From Aquila chrysaetos chrysaetos (Eukaryota > Chordata > Aves > Accipitriformes > Accipitridae), in contig NC_044022.1 in NCBI RefSeq assembly GCF_900496995.4, positions 19,854,938 to 19,918,937 of the forward strand: a stretch of DNA of 64,000 nt. The letters are read 5' to 3'. The position numbers and the translations under genes are program-made. The notes beneath the pieces are model-generated. The model made no database searches. It was not told the DNA's origin and saw only the letters and a program-made list of their open reading frames with translations. Below, one piece after another: positions 26,701-41,700 of the stretch (position 1 is the stretch's first letter; every line of letters starts with the position of its first letter).

Positions 26701-29700
26701 GTGTACAGCACTACTTCATTCATTTGGTTGCTTTCAAGCTTTTCTCATTTCAAGCTCCTTCAGCTGGCATAAATTCTTAACACTTAGATTTGTTTGCTTG
26801 TCTATCGCTTACAAAGCTGATTTCTACTGTGCAGAGCTGTGAAGCCTTGGAAATAAGCACCACTCTGCAAAAATTAAGTTAAAGCAACAAATTTTTTTTT
26901 ATTAAAAAGTTTTTCGAAAAAGGGTGGAATTTCTCACTCTAGAGCAGATATCCTGCTGGGACAGAAACAGCAAGAGGCAAACAAGAGGAAAGCAACAGGC
27001 CTTTGGAGCCAAACAGACCAACGCTAATAGCTGAAATCCAGAGAATAATCCCCAATTCAAGTAAGGACTTTCTACTTTTAAAATACACACCTATTTACCA
27101 AGTCCAACAGACTAATTTTGAGTTTTGTTTAAAGAAGTGGCAGGGTTTTCTCTGAAAAAGGCTTTGCACAATTTTAACCAGAGCACAAAGGACTACATAT
27201 CCAGAAGCTGCCTGCAGTGGGCAATCAGTACAGCAAGTCGGAACTCCTGAAGCACTGGCTTTAATGGGTTTATTAAATGCCTCCCTACCACATAACAACC
27301 TAATGAACAGCCAGTACTTGGCTGTTCAAAACTCTGTATCACCTCACAGCAGAAGTACATCTACATGAATTTCCCTTTAAAGAAAGCAGAGTTTAACCTT
27401 AAGATAAGTGAAGGCTGAGTAGAGAGCAAGCAACACGCACTAATCTTTGCACTAGACTGAAACATTTATTTCACTTTTTGTCCACATACAAAAGTGTTTC
27501 AGACAAACTTCTGTTGTATTACCAGTATGCCTTGCTAGAATGGAAGTATCTCCTTGTATTTGGATCTTACACAAGTTTGTTGAAACTTGCCTAATTACCA
27601 CTAAAAGAAAAGGGCAATTGGCAGTGATAGGAAAGCTCCCCAAGTTACTTTCCCTTTGATACAGAAAAGAGAGGGAAAAGGAACGTCACACCAGCCCGTC
27701 CACAAGGCTATCACCCTGAGCAACAGTTTTAGTGACCAAGGTCCTGTGTCACAGCTAGAGCTTGTTTAGACTTTCCTTTTATGTGGAAGAGACAGTGCTT
27801 TGGCTTCATAAAAGCTAAATGGATTTACCAGCATGGGAAGCCTGGACTTTGGCCACAAGATAAGAAGGAATCCACATGGGAAGAAAATTACATTTGGCAG
27901 AATCCCAACCCAGATTCTTCTTTTAGAGTCACACAGGCAGCAAGAGAACAGTTGGCTTCTTTGGCCACTGCAGCTTGACCATTCTACTCTCAAGAGCAAC
28001 ACAAAGCATGCCCATCATTTATTGAGCTGGAGCGTTGGAGACAGATCCTTTTGCTACTTAAGGCAGGCTCTCTGCACTGACAACCCAAATTGGTGTAAGA
28101 CTCCACTCTAGACGCTGAAGCAAGGCTCACCTGAAGACAATGTTGCTGTGTGAACTTATGTTTTTCCCTCCATACATAGACAGAATCCAAGAGGGACGAG
28201 GCCTCACTCCCCACAGCTTGTAACACTCTTCTGAAAGCGCATCGAAGTCCCATTTCTGAGGCTCGAACATGTCATTGACACCATCTGTGCACATGGGCAT
28301 CACCATCTCAGTGCAAGCCTGAAAGAAAGAGCAAGACAACAAGATGTATTCCCAGGAAACTGTCCTATAGTTGTTAGTGCAGTATTTAAATAAAAAAAAG
28401 CCTAAACAGCATTTTATCAGTAATTACTGTCAAACTATCATAGAAACATTTAGGTTGGAAAAGACCTTTAAGATCATTGAGTCCAACCATTAACCTAACG
28501 CTGCCACATCCACCACTAAACCATGTCCCTACGTGCAATGTCTACGCGGTCTTTTAAACACCTCCAGGGATGGTGACGCCACCACTTCCCTGGGCAGCCT
28601 GTCCAATGCTTGACAACCCTTTCGGGGAAGAAATTTTTCCTAATATCCAACCTAAACCTTCCCTGCCATAACTTGAGGCCGTTTCCTCCTGTCCTTTCGC
28701 TTGTTACTTGGGAGAAGAGACCAACACCCACCTTGCTACAACCTCCTTTCAGGCAGTTGTAGAGAGCGATAAGGTCTCCCCTCAGCCTCCTTTTCTCCAG
28801 GCTGAACAACCCCAGTTCCCTCAGCCGCTCCTCATAAGACTTGTGCTCTAGACCCTTCCACCAGCTTCGTTGCCCTTCTCTGGACACACTCCAGCCCCTC
28901 AATGTCTTTCTTGTAGTGAGGGGCCCAAACCTGAACACAGTATTCCAGGTGCAGCCTCGCCAGTGCCGAGTACAGGGGGACGATCACTGCTCTAGTCCTG
29001 CTGGCCACACTATTTCTGATACAAGCCAGGATGCTACTGGCCTTGTTGGCCACCTGGGCACACCACTGGCTCATATTCAGCCGGCTGTTGACCAACACCC
29101 CCAGGTGTTGTTGCCTTTTCCACCAGGCAGCTTTCCAGCCACTCTTCCCCAAGCCTGTAGCGCTGCATGGGGTTGTTGTGACCCAAGTGCAGGACCCAGC
29201 ACTGAGCCTTGTTGAACCTCATACAACTGGCCTCGGTCCATCGATCCAGCCTGTCCACATCCCTCTGTAGAGCCTCCCTACCCTCGAGCAGATCAACACT
29301 CCCGCCCAACTTGGTGTCATCTGCAAACTTACTGAGGGTGCGCTCAATTCCCTCGGCCGGATCATTGATGAAGATATTAAACAGAACTGGCCCCAATGCT
29401 GAGCCCTGGGGAACACCACTTGTGACTGGCCACCAACTGGATTTAACTCCATTCACCACCACTCTTTGGGCCCGGCCATCCAGCCAGTTTTTTACCCAGT
29501 GAAGAGTACACCTGTCCAAGCTGTGAGTAGCCAGTTTCTCCAGGAGAATACTGTGGGAAACAGCGTCAAATGCTTTACTAAAGTCTAGGTAGACAACATT
29601 CACAGCCTTTCCCTCATCCACTAAGCGGGTCACCTTGTCATAGAAGGAGATCAGGTTAGTCAAGCAGGACCTGCCTTTCAGAAACCCATGCTGACTGGGC

Positions 29701-32700
29701 CTGATTGCCTGGTTGTCCTGTGCATGCTGTGTGATGGCACTCAAGATGATCTGCTCCATAATCTTCCCCAGCACTGAGGTCAGACTGACAGGCCTGCAGT
29801 TCCCCAGATCCTCTTTATCACCCTTCTTGTAGATACTAAGCAAAAGTTTCATCTTTCACACAATGAATTCTCTGACATCTTAGTGATACTAGCTAAAAAA
29901 AGAAATACAAATTATATCCTGGAAGCAACATAACCCCCACCACAGCAATTAATCTAACTCACAGTCTGTTCCTACTTGCCCCCTTTCCCACATGCCTTCA
30001 GAAGCAGGCAGGAAACAAAATGCAGAGTGGATGTGTTGTTTCGATGAGCACAGCTGCCATATTCTTTGTTACCCACATGGTGTTTCCCCCCTTTTTCAGA
30101 GGACAACTTATAAAGCCTGCACATCTCCTGGAGCTGTGCAGAACAAATACATAGGAGGCAGTAGCCAAGAGCAGATGGTCACAACCTGAACATCAAATTC
30201 TTAAGACCTTGTTTCTGGAAGAAGCTGCCCTGCTCCTCAGTAGAGAGACTGTATATAAGTGTTGCATGTGCTTAGTAAATGGGATAGGGAGAGCAGAATC
30301 CCCTGGACCTCTTACCACAGGGATCTCTCTTTTTGTTACCTACTTGATGGGGAAGGTTGTGTCTCAGTGAGCTAAACAGCTTTAGTTGAAAGCTATCAGT
30401 ATTAACATATCCTGACATATTTGCATGCACAAATTGGGGTGGACAGCTGTGATGGGGGGATTACAAAACCAAGATCCTGCTGCTGTACATCATTTTCCAG
30501 TCAATATAAAGAGCTGAAACTCAACAATTAGCTAGATAATGAAGACACAACCTAAACCTCCTGGGAAAGCTGCTTCTCTTCTCTGCCATGCCCTCCCCCG
30601 TACAATCATACTTGCTTCACAATTACATTTGTCATCAGTACATCAATTACATCTGGCACAATATATTGACAGCTAAATGACTTGGTAATTCCCCATCAGC
30701 TCTAGCTCAAAAAACCTCACCGAAGTTGCAATTTAGAAAGGATAGAGCGCGTACCTGATAGTACCAACCCAACTGGCCCAGATTCTTTGTTGCAGTCTCA
30801 GACATGTCTAAGCATGAGGCTTCTCCTGAATAATTGTAGTATAAATTTACCGCCTGGAACACATTCTGCAGCAACAATTTGTCAGAGAGACTGGGATCCT
30901 TCAAGAACTTGCAGACTTCCTGCAACAAAGAGAGAAGAGGGGCTCTAAATCTGCAAGAAATAAAGATTAACACATGATACCTGATGGGATATCAATTTCT
31001 TTTCCAAGTAAAAGAAAAACACATCCAGAAAGCATCTATGTGGAACCTGAAACTTTACATTTCCTGATTAAAACTTTAAAAACAGTGCAACCTTAATATT
31101 TCATTCACCAAGCTTTTCAATCCATGTCCCATTCTTTAAAATAGATAAAGAGAATTTAGTTCCACTGTAATGAAAGGTAACACACGCAAATGTATAACAG
31201 AGAAGCTCCAGGTACAAATTGAGGTTCCCTGCAGCTTGCTGTAGTACAAATGGAAACACCCATGTAAGGAAAGTTCTAATATTTAAGTCCTTTTATACAG
31301 CAGCGTTGCAAAATTCTTACTTCTTCATGTTTGGAAAACACAAGGTGGTGGAATAAGGCACTGTTTTGAAAGTGAAAAATTAAGAGCAATCTCGAATAGA
31401 GTTTAATACAAAATCTTAACTGAAGACACAAGCAGTAGAAGAAACAAACCAGAACAAACAGAAAACACAAAAGCTACTGCCCCAGAAACTTTTTTCATCT
31501 TAAACCATTTTTTTTAAAGTGACAATATTCTCTTTGGCAAAGCTTTCTCCTTACCCCTGCTCTCATGGAGTTAGAACTAATACAAGAACAGTGAAGGGTA
31601 AGAGCTGTGAATCTGAGCTCCCAGCCCATGGAAAGAAGCCAAAATTACTCTCTGCAGGGAGCAAAGGATGCACTGCAACTCCAACACTATTCAAGTAGAG
31701 GTGCATAGGCACATGGGGACAACTCACATGGACAATGCAAACTGCATCTTCCAAGAAGTGAACTTACTATCCTTCCCTGTATAATCTTTTCCCTCATTTT
31801 CATTATGGAAGCTAGGAAATGGGTCCCTCCCTTGTTCCCTACAGACAAGCTCAGAGCACAGCTTCCACATTTCACCATTCCAAGTAGGTTTTATGGTTTG
31901 GCTAGCTCAGCCACCAGTTCTTGACTCAGCAGCTAGAGGTTTGGGAAGCTAATTAATTCACACAAATACACACTGCAGACAGATAGCAGAACAGAGGGCT
32001 GCAGACAGCCCTGTATCTGAAGCTCAGATTGCATGGTAGAGACAGATCAATATTTCTGAGACAGTACTGACAGCCCACAACAGAGAACAGATTAAGCAAC
32101 ATACACATATATCCAGCTACTCAAACACATTTTTCCCAGTTTTCTCACCCTCAGAGTCAGATGAGAGCTTATGTTTCAGAAAAAAAAAAAAGTATCTGAA
32201 CAGCTTAAATAACTCAAATTTCATACATTCGCATTGTCCAGACAAGCTGCAGCCTTTTCTGTTTTCAGTTTATATCTCAGACAGAGATAGCGTGGACAGC
32301 AGTGAAGGTGAGCACACTTTTAAGGTTGTGTCAGACTGATAGCAAAGCAGAAATAATTTTCAGGGTGTTCATGCTGCCCTTTGCAGACAGCTACATAGGA
32401 CAGATGAATGTCCCTCCCCTCCTCCATCAGGCAGCTCTACACAAAGGAAAATTTTTATTTTATACTTTACTACTTAGTAGCCAAAAATACTAGTATCTTA
32501 TCTGCTCACCTACCATACACAGTAACAAAAAACTGCACGGAAATGCAGCCAGGGTCTTAAACAAAAACACTCCAAGAAGATAGAAATCTTGGAGAAAGCA
32601 CTGCAGATAAACAGAGCTGCACAAGTAAAGGTTTGCAAGTGTGAAAACTGGTTCTGCTTTGAGAAGTGACCCTGCAAGGAATACATTTGAGGGGATCCAC

Positions 32701-35700
32701 ATTTCCTCTCTCACTAATTCTCCCACATCAAAAAGGACATAGGCTCAAAATTTTCTCTTTAATTGCAAGCGCTTGCAGCTAAGCCTGGCATGAGAAGGTC
32801 TAATTGCATATGCTTTTTGTGCAGCATTTCTGCTCCTCAAGAACATCTCTGCAGGATAGCAGAAGCTGTTCAGTCATCCCTGGCACTCTTCTTCTGGGCT
32901 CTTGATGCAACCTATCAGCCATACAAGCGGCAGTTAGTCAACAAACCAGTTGATGCACAAGAAGATACTGCCCTGGTTCTCTTTTTTCAACCATATTGGT
33001 TCTATCGAGTCAAAAAATAAAGGAAAAGGTGCAGGCTAGGAGAAAAAGAGAGAATTAGTTAAACCAAATGGTCAATTCTAAAAGACATTGTTTCTCAATT
33101 ACCTGTATAGGCCAAGCTGGCAAAGGCTGCAAGAAGTCAGCTTTATAGGGATAGTTCACCATAGCCAAGTTTACCCATGTTTCACTCAGCCAATTTTTCA
33201 ATATAGCAGCATCCTGAAGATTTTTTAATGGGCTGCACAAATGAAATGTGCTGGAAAGCCACTGTAAACCTGCATCTTTAATAAAAAAAATTAAATATTT
33301 AATGTATTGTACCATTAACACATAGGTCAGTTGTGCTGCTAAAAAAAATTTTCACTTAGCATAAATAATCTGGTGAAATTATTCCACATACATACAAGCA
33401 CAGCAGATCAAATTTTAGTCAGCACCTCTAAGTGAAGGGAAATACAATCTGCATACTTCAGCGTATGGGTATGTCACAGCTAAGATAAAATTATCTAAAA
33501 ACCCAAAGATTTACAAGATATTTGGCATTTTTTTGCTAGGAGGTAACATCAGGGCACACTTCTTCCAACAAAAGGAAAACTTCAAACCAGCTAGCACACA
33601 GTGCAAGGACTATTAGTAGACAGATCTCCTGGGATTCTCCTGGCCTTCCCTTTCATTATTTGATCTGGTCTAGAAACTCATCCAATTCAGCTTCCTTGAT
33701 TTTAATTAGCTAACTCATCATACCAGGCTTTCTCTTTAGGACACAGAACTGAAGTAGCAAGATTTTATTTTTTTTTTAAATTGCATTCCTTTGCTCTACA
33801 GCAACCTCATCTGATATAGAATTATATAATCATTTAGGTTGGAAAAGACCTTTAAGATCAAAGTCCAACCATAAACCTAACACTGCCACAGCCAGCACTA
33901 AACCATGTCCCTAAGCACCACATTTACGTGTCTTTTAAGTATCTCCAGGGATGGTGACTCAACCACTTCCCTAGGCAGCCTGTTCCAGTGCCTGACAACC
34001 CTTTTGGTGAAGAAATTTTTCCTAATATCCAATCTGAACCTCCTCTGGCACAACTTGAGGCCATTTCCTCTCATCCTATCACTTGTTACCTGGGAAAAGA
34101 AACTGACATCCCCTTGCTACAACCTCCTTTCAGGTAGTTGTAGAATCATACAATCATTTAGGCTGGAAAAAACCCTTAAGATAATTGAGTCCAGCTGAGC
34201 CCCTAGCACTGAATTTGTAAGGATTGCAGTGATTTTCTATACCCAATTGCCTCAGTTGGTATTTAAACTATTCTTTTTAACAGTAACAGCTATCTAGCCT
34301 ACTTTGTCAGAAAGGAATACAAGCCTTGAGGTTCTGATCTGGAGTCAGCTCCTATCTGACCTGAGGGGTGTTTGGACCTGGATTCTGAATCACACCAGGC
34401 CTGAATGAGCTTGTGATCCAACAAAACAGACATTTTAAAAAAAATAACACTAAGCTTATTTGGCAGTTTTCAGTACTAACAGTATGGTTTCAAAACCACC
34501 AATACATATACAGGTGAAAGCCATAACACAAGCTTGCTGATTTTATGAAGTCATAACACAATCCTGAACATTACGACCCTTTGAAAAAAGGTATTGGTGA
34601 GGTCTTACCTGTTGAGGAAAGGTGGTTAATGGCATTCCAGGAATTCCGGATGCTTTCTGAGCAGCCTGTCCCACTCTTTTTGAAATCATTGGTCACTATG
34701 CTGAAATAAGTGCCACACGGAACCAAATCACCAAACTGCCAGATTGGGGCAGAGGCTGCCAGAGCTCTGCAAATGGACAGAAAAAGATCCTGAACCCCTG
34801 AAAAGTGAACTTCCATCCTCTGGTCAATACCCTCTCCACAGTCACTAAGTAGCATTTATAATTCAGCTTGGATACTGAGCCCTAGGCAAACTTACCATGA
34901 TGTTGCAAAACTATTCTATAGGTCTGCATGCAAAGGCTGTTGAAGGTTTTAAGTCTTAGACACTAGTACAAAGATATCAGTAAATACATAAAGTTGAAAT
35001 TGAAACTTGCTTACTTTATTGTATTCTCATCTAGCAACTAGGTCCTTCTCAGCAGGCATTATGAAAACTCAACTGAAGAGAGCCCCTGCCCACAAAAATC
35101 TACTCTCTAGCCGACAAAGGTAGGGGAATTACTGTTCTTGTTTCCCAGAAAGGAACTAAGGCATTGAAGAGATTAAAGACCTGCCTCAAGCCACCAGGAA
35201 GTCTGGTGACCTTAAAAAAAAATATGAGGTGCAAAGTCAGTGTTCATAATAATTTTTTTTACAAAACCAACAGATAGGTCTGAAAATACACACCATCCAG
35301 TACCTGCTGACCTACAGTTGTCTTTATTAGGCAAACAGTGCCTCTTCCCAAATTAAAGGTAACTTAATTCTTCCTCCCAATAGTGAAAAATTCAAGCTAG
35401 CTTGAATTATGGTACCTGTCCTAGTGCTGTAATATTTATAGCACAGAAGTAACAAATGTCTGCTCTGTGTTTGAGCAGGATAAGTACACTCACCCAACTA
35501 CCACGTGGGGGTACTTCATCCTAAACCAGGCTGCAAGCATTCCTCCATAAGATCCTCCTATAGCTATGACAGGACTGTAACGGGCTCCTGCAATGGTTGT
35601 TTTTAAGTACTCAATTAGTACTGCAAAGTCTGCCAGAGCTTGTTCTGATGTCAGGTAATTCAGATGCTTGGAATCCTGAGACAAAGAAAGCAGGTTATAA

Positions 35701-38700
35701 TATATATAGCACAGGAGTGACTTCCAGCAGCAGTCTTTCTATCCCCCACAGCAGCTGTAGAGTTCTAAACATGTGCCTGATAACAAATGAAATATTCTTT
35801 GCAGGTGTCCCTTGAAGTGCTGGAAAAATCTCAGATTTTTTTTTATCCTAGAATTGATAGTTACAAAAATAGGATAGTTGTGTGCTTCTAGCACATTTAA
35901 ATCTTACTCAGGCTAACAGTCATCGCACTGGCAAGAATTACAATAGGCAGAATTATGTTTGCATAGAACACATTTAAGGAAGACAAAAGAAGACACTTAC
36001 GCTGAAAGACTCATTCCCAAAGGGCAAAGATTCTCCATAATATCTATGTTCAGCAAACACTAGCATGGCATTAAGTTCTTCAGCCACATCCCACATAAAA
36101 CCCTGGTTGGAGGAAAACAGACACTTAAATAAGTTGAATCAATTCTTTTCAAAGTCTCTACTTTCAGCCTAGTGTATTCCAACTCTTATTCTTTGATTAG
36201 AATGATATCACTATCAAAATACAACTAGAAAGCCAGAGTACATTTTAGTTTTAAAGTATCACTGAAGTAAGGAAGACACACAAAACAGATATCCACCCAG
36301 AGACAGGGACACGTACAAAGAAAATAAGTATATTGAAATGCTGCAAAATATTAAGCAGTACTGTTTTGTGAGTAGACACACGCAATCCTGCCAAAACTCC
36401 TACAGCATGAGCTTAAACCACAGGAAATGAAACACGCTACAGGAGAAAAGCATGCATTTGAGTTAGGACTACATTACAGAAAACAAAAAAATTGTTTGGC
36501 TATAAGCAATAATCTAGAGCATTGCAATACACTTATTTCCAACCAATAAATAACTACAACTTGTTATTACTTATTGACAGCAGCTTGTAACCACCAGTTA
36601 TGGAAACAGGCAGACAGAGATCACCTGCTGACCGAACAAAGTGTGTAGGCAGTCCTTGGTTGCTTTGAGCTGAGCACATGCCACCTCCTGTTGTGTTACT
36701 GGACTTTGTATTGAAGTGGCTGAAAAATACCCACACTCCATTCCACGTTTGTATCAGTCAGGGAAGTAAAAATTTCCACAGGTCTTGTCAGAGAACAAGA
36801 ATAATCTATCTTTGATTTCCGGCCCCCTTCATTTCACTTCACATTTTTCTTATAGAGAAAAAAACAACCATCAAAACCTCCCATTTTACTTGGGGAATCT
36901 AAAGTACAAGGATAGGTGTAATTTGCTCCAAAATTTTGCATTCCTAGCTTGCGGCACCTTACAGTGTTTATTCTAGAAATTTTCTTCACTACTGCAGGAA
37001 GTTAATGTAAGCGCATCCCTTTGATTTCTATGGGCTTCAAATAGGACCCTGAACCCCCTAAAACTTTTTCTGTACTTTTGTTCAGCTTCCTCTTCCTGCT
37101 GTAACAACCATAACAAACTTCTCTTTAAACAATATTCTGACACTGTCTCCTTGTTCTTCCTTATTTTTTCAGTATGCCACTACTGGAAAGAAGGACTAAT
37201 TTAAGAATCAAGAATCTCTTTTCTAAATACCGTATTGTTGCAGAACCATGTGATGTCTCCTTCATTGCCTGTATAAAATAGTATTGGTCCATTGTCTTTC
37301 TTCCAGTGCTGATCTGCTACTAGATACCGTTGCTGGAATGTAAGATTTTCATCAAATCCAAAGTGATCAATCTGTAAGAACAAGGAACAACAACATGTTC
37401 AGAAAGCTAAAGTTGATCCCAGAGTCCACTGGAAGTGCTGACAGTTACTCTGCAGATGAAAAATAAAGAACAGCAGAAAAGTTTTACTAAGATAAAAGAA
37501 ATGACATTGAATTAATTTATATTCCTAATACATCAAAATTCTCCTGCTTTAGGAAGGAAGCCAGCCAAAATTACAGCTGTATACACTGAAGGAGAAAATT
37601 TATTGTCAGCTATAAAAAAATCCATGCCCTTTTTATAGCAACATACTTAACATGAGAGATTCTAAATATATTTAGGTAATCGGACAAATCTGCTGAGTGG
37701 TCAGTTAAGTATCTGATGTAATAAAACTGTATCAACAAGTAAAAAGAGTCACTGTCCTGCAGTGTTTTGAGTCTTAGGAAAATTCCTTACTAGCCTTATT
37801 TATTTTAAAAAAAGAAACAAACAACAAAAAAACATACCCAACCCCTCTTCCTTTTCTCCCCCTTTCAGCATAAGATTGAAATTTAAACAGATTCTTGTTA
37901 GAGAGTGGTTTGGGGTTTTTTTAATTCTTAGAAAATACTAATTCCTTGTAGTAGTTGTGCTATTGACAGATTTTTCAAAGTTTTATGGAATGCTGCTTCT
38001 TTCCTTGCAATTTTCACTAATTCACATACCCTCCCCAATTCTTTCCACTGCCCTACAAATATTGGAAGTCTATACATACCACTTAAACCAAACCCCACAG
38101 TGTTAGCTTCATTCCCTCATTAGAAATTTAAGTTCAATTCCTAAGGTCAGTTTTTCAGCTTTTATTCACACTGCTTTGTATGCACTATCCTCCTTGACCC
38201 ATCCTTCCCCAAGCAATCATCCATACTGGAAAGTTTATCAATTGCTTTTACAAAGTAACTCCCTGCATGGACATAATCTTATTCTGGAATACCCACATAG
38301 GCTTTTACTATAAAAAAATAAAAACCAAAACAAAACACACAACTACTCCAGAAGAGCTACGCTGCTTAATTACCATGTAGTCACAAATCATCACTACTTT
38401 TATTCAACAGTTGAAGATAACCTGTAGCTTCCCAATTTTGACTTGCATCAGCATAAAGCATCATCTTTTCCCTTCATAGTTTCTTGCTGGCGGTAACAGC
38501 CTGACATCTGCTGGCTTGAACATCTCTGCTCACCCATCTGCCTTTACACCGACAACTCTGCCAAATCTCTCAGATGCTCCAGGAACCAACCTTTCACATT
38601 TCCTACTTTGAGAATATCTGCAAGTTAATGTTAAAAAGCAGCAAACTGCACACAAATGCAAGCACTCGCTGCTAACTTAGTGACCTAACTGCTAGGCAGA

Positions 38701-41700
38701 TTCCTCCAGGCAGCTCAGGAAAGCCTAACTCTTGACCTGCAGGATCCAGCTACTCCACACCATGTACTTATATTTGCTTTGGGTCAAACAGAGTGCAGGA
38801 ACTTATTTAAGACATACAATCTGTTGCAAACTGTCTTTCCCAAACCCTCTCAAAGCTTACTCACTGCTGGACTGAAGTGAGAGGGCAGTTGTGTTGCAGC
38901 TCCTGGCTAGCAGAACAGCAGGAGCAGCTGAAGGTCTTTGCATGGTCTTGACAGACATGAGAGAATGTGTTCGCCCTGAATAAGTTAACTTCAGTGACTA
39001 CTTCCAGACCCAAATAAAACTAATTTATGCATGTTCTACAGTTTTGCTCAGTGGCACCATTTACTACTTACCCATATGTACGTGGTGATGTTATCATGTG
39101 CATATTTAAGGACTCTTTCACTGAATTCAAGTGCTGACAACATATGCTGGGCTTATTTTACACTGACAACTCACCTGCTCCTTTCTCCTTTGCAGTTATT
39201 AATTTTAGTTTCATTTTCTACATCAAGTATAATCAAGACTGATTAGATGTAGTGATTAGATATAGAAAGGCAGAACGAGGTCAGCAACTGAAAAAGTCTT
39301 TGGTCATAAGACCTTGGGACAGTTAAAGAAAAGGATTAGATAAGGCACTTCTAATAAAAATCACAGTATAGTCAGACTATGCTATAGTATAGTCTAGTAT
39401 AGTCAGACTATGCTATAGTATAGTCTTTCTCCAACACTATTAGAAAGTACAACTAATACATCTTTTGTTTCAGGTCTGTTTGAAAAGGGCAGAAGTATCT
39501 TTTTCTATGTAACTTTTCTGGTTAGGCTGCTAGCCACAGATAGGAAAAAATAAGCTCATATGTCCTGTCTGCCTTTTATGGAATCATCTATAATTAAACA
39601 TTTAGCTTTAAAACTTGATTCCACATCCTTCCTGCCTGAAGCCATTGCACCAACTACAAAACTACACCACAAAAAGTATTCAACTTTCCTGAACTACAAA
39701 GATATGTACCAAAATCTCCTCAGTGCAAGCAGCTTAATATGCAACAGAAAAAAAACTATGGGGGTGGGAGAGTGGGAAGAGAGAAAAAAATCAGAATAGT
39801 TTAATGGATAAGCATCCTTTTGGCACCAGGCTGAGGTTATTCAATGGGATATTGTGCAGAACAGATTCTAAAGCCCATCTTACTGTTCCTATCCCACACG
39901 AGCTGGAAAATTAGAATAGTAATACTCCAATATGAATATATTTTCCTGAACGATGGCTAGTTTTCTTTAGAGATATGATTTACTATGGTTTCCTTGTGAT
40001 GTGACCCATCAGTCCACTCCCACAAAACAAACATCAAAATCCCAGTGCTCTAGTGAGTCTGCCTCTCAATACCAAGAGGAAGAAAAGTACAGGAATTTAA
40101 GTTTTCTTTTGCCGGTTTTAGTAACCATGTTGATCAAAGTGTCACAATTCTCTATCTTGACTCTGGGCCACGCTGTAGACTCACTCACTGCCATCCATCA
40201 CATTCTTCTTTCCCACTCCTCCCTCAGTCTGTTGAGTTTTGATAGCCCCACGGCAGCTAAGGTGCCTCTATTCATAACACATCAAACCATGGACACATGT
40301 AAGATCCCAGGCAGCACACACACAAGTCCAGACCTCTCCAGAAAAAAAAAAAAATCCCAAGTACCTATTACTCAGCTGAAGAGCAGGAACTGCTTTACTG
40401 CTAGATGACAGGGCTTCATACCTTGTAGCAACTTGTGTCTTACCCTTGAAAAGACATGACTTAAACCCCAAACCCTAACATTTGTAAAGGAGACAAAGAG
40501 AGAAAGATGTTACAGCTGCCAGTTATTGCCAAGAAATTCTGAATCCAGAACATCAAAACACAGCTGGGAGTTGTCCCAAAGAATATCTCCTTACAAGAGT
40601 AAACACTGTTTGAAAATTTACTAAGTCAGAGGGAAGAAGCACAAGAATCAATTTAGAATTGTGAAGTGAAAGGTTTGGACACAAAGGGAACGCTGTAGTT
40701 CAAGAACAGCAGATGGAGCTGTCGTGTAGCCAAACTGGGCTGCAGGAACCTGCAGGGCTGCGCACGGGAGCTGCTGGTTCTCATTCAACAAGTGCTTTCT
40801 TTCACTATCCTCTACAGAACAGGTATGCAAACAAGTAATTAACCCCACAAACTGTATGAAGTATACTTTACAAGGCAAATCACCCAGATATTTTTTTTGC
40901 TTTTTCTTAAGTCAGATTTCATTAAAAAGTTGAACCAGAAAATTTCTTCTCTACACTTACGCAAAAGGAGTAAGACAAAAAGCAATGACTTTTGCAACCA
41001 GACTTAATTAGAATAGACCACAACAGCAAAAAGAAAAAAGCAGTTTAGTACACACTTACAGTATCTTAACTGTTGGTTAAAAGTTATACTAGCATATATG
41101 AAGTTTTGCTACTTACAATTTTCATAAATACAATTATTGCCAGGATGTCGGCAGGTCCTGAGCAACCTAATACAACTTTGAAATTGGCTCTGCTTTGAGT
41201 GGAGGTTAGACCAGATGACACGCAGAGTTCTCTTCCAAAACTAAACTATTCTAGGATTAATCCAAACCAGTTACACAGCCTAAAGTTTTAAGCTTCTGTA
41301 AAGAGGACTACCTAGCAAGTTTGGTTAGAAGTAAGAATACAATCAGCAGCAGCATACAACAGCAAAGTTTTACAAGTGAAAGTCTGAGGTACATAAAACA
41401 CTGACACGGAAACAATCATTCTGATATTAATAAAAGGAAGGATAAAAATAGAAAAAGGAGTACTAGAAGTAGTAAGTTATGAGTAAGTTTAAGGGAAACT
41501 TTTGTCAGTTGAGGTAGGCAGGATAGGAATACTCTGAAGAGCTACAACTGTGAGGCAAAGAAAGCGAGCAACAAAATTTCAGTTCCATGTACAAAAATCT
41601 TCACGAACCTTAATCAAAAAAATGAATCATCTTGTATTTTCCTGCACTTTTGAGTCCAAAGACTCATGAAGCATTTGGGGAAAATACAAACATAGACACA

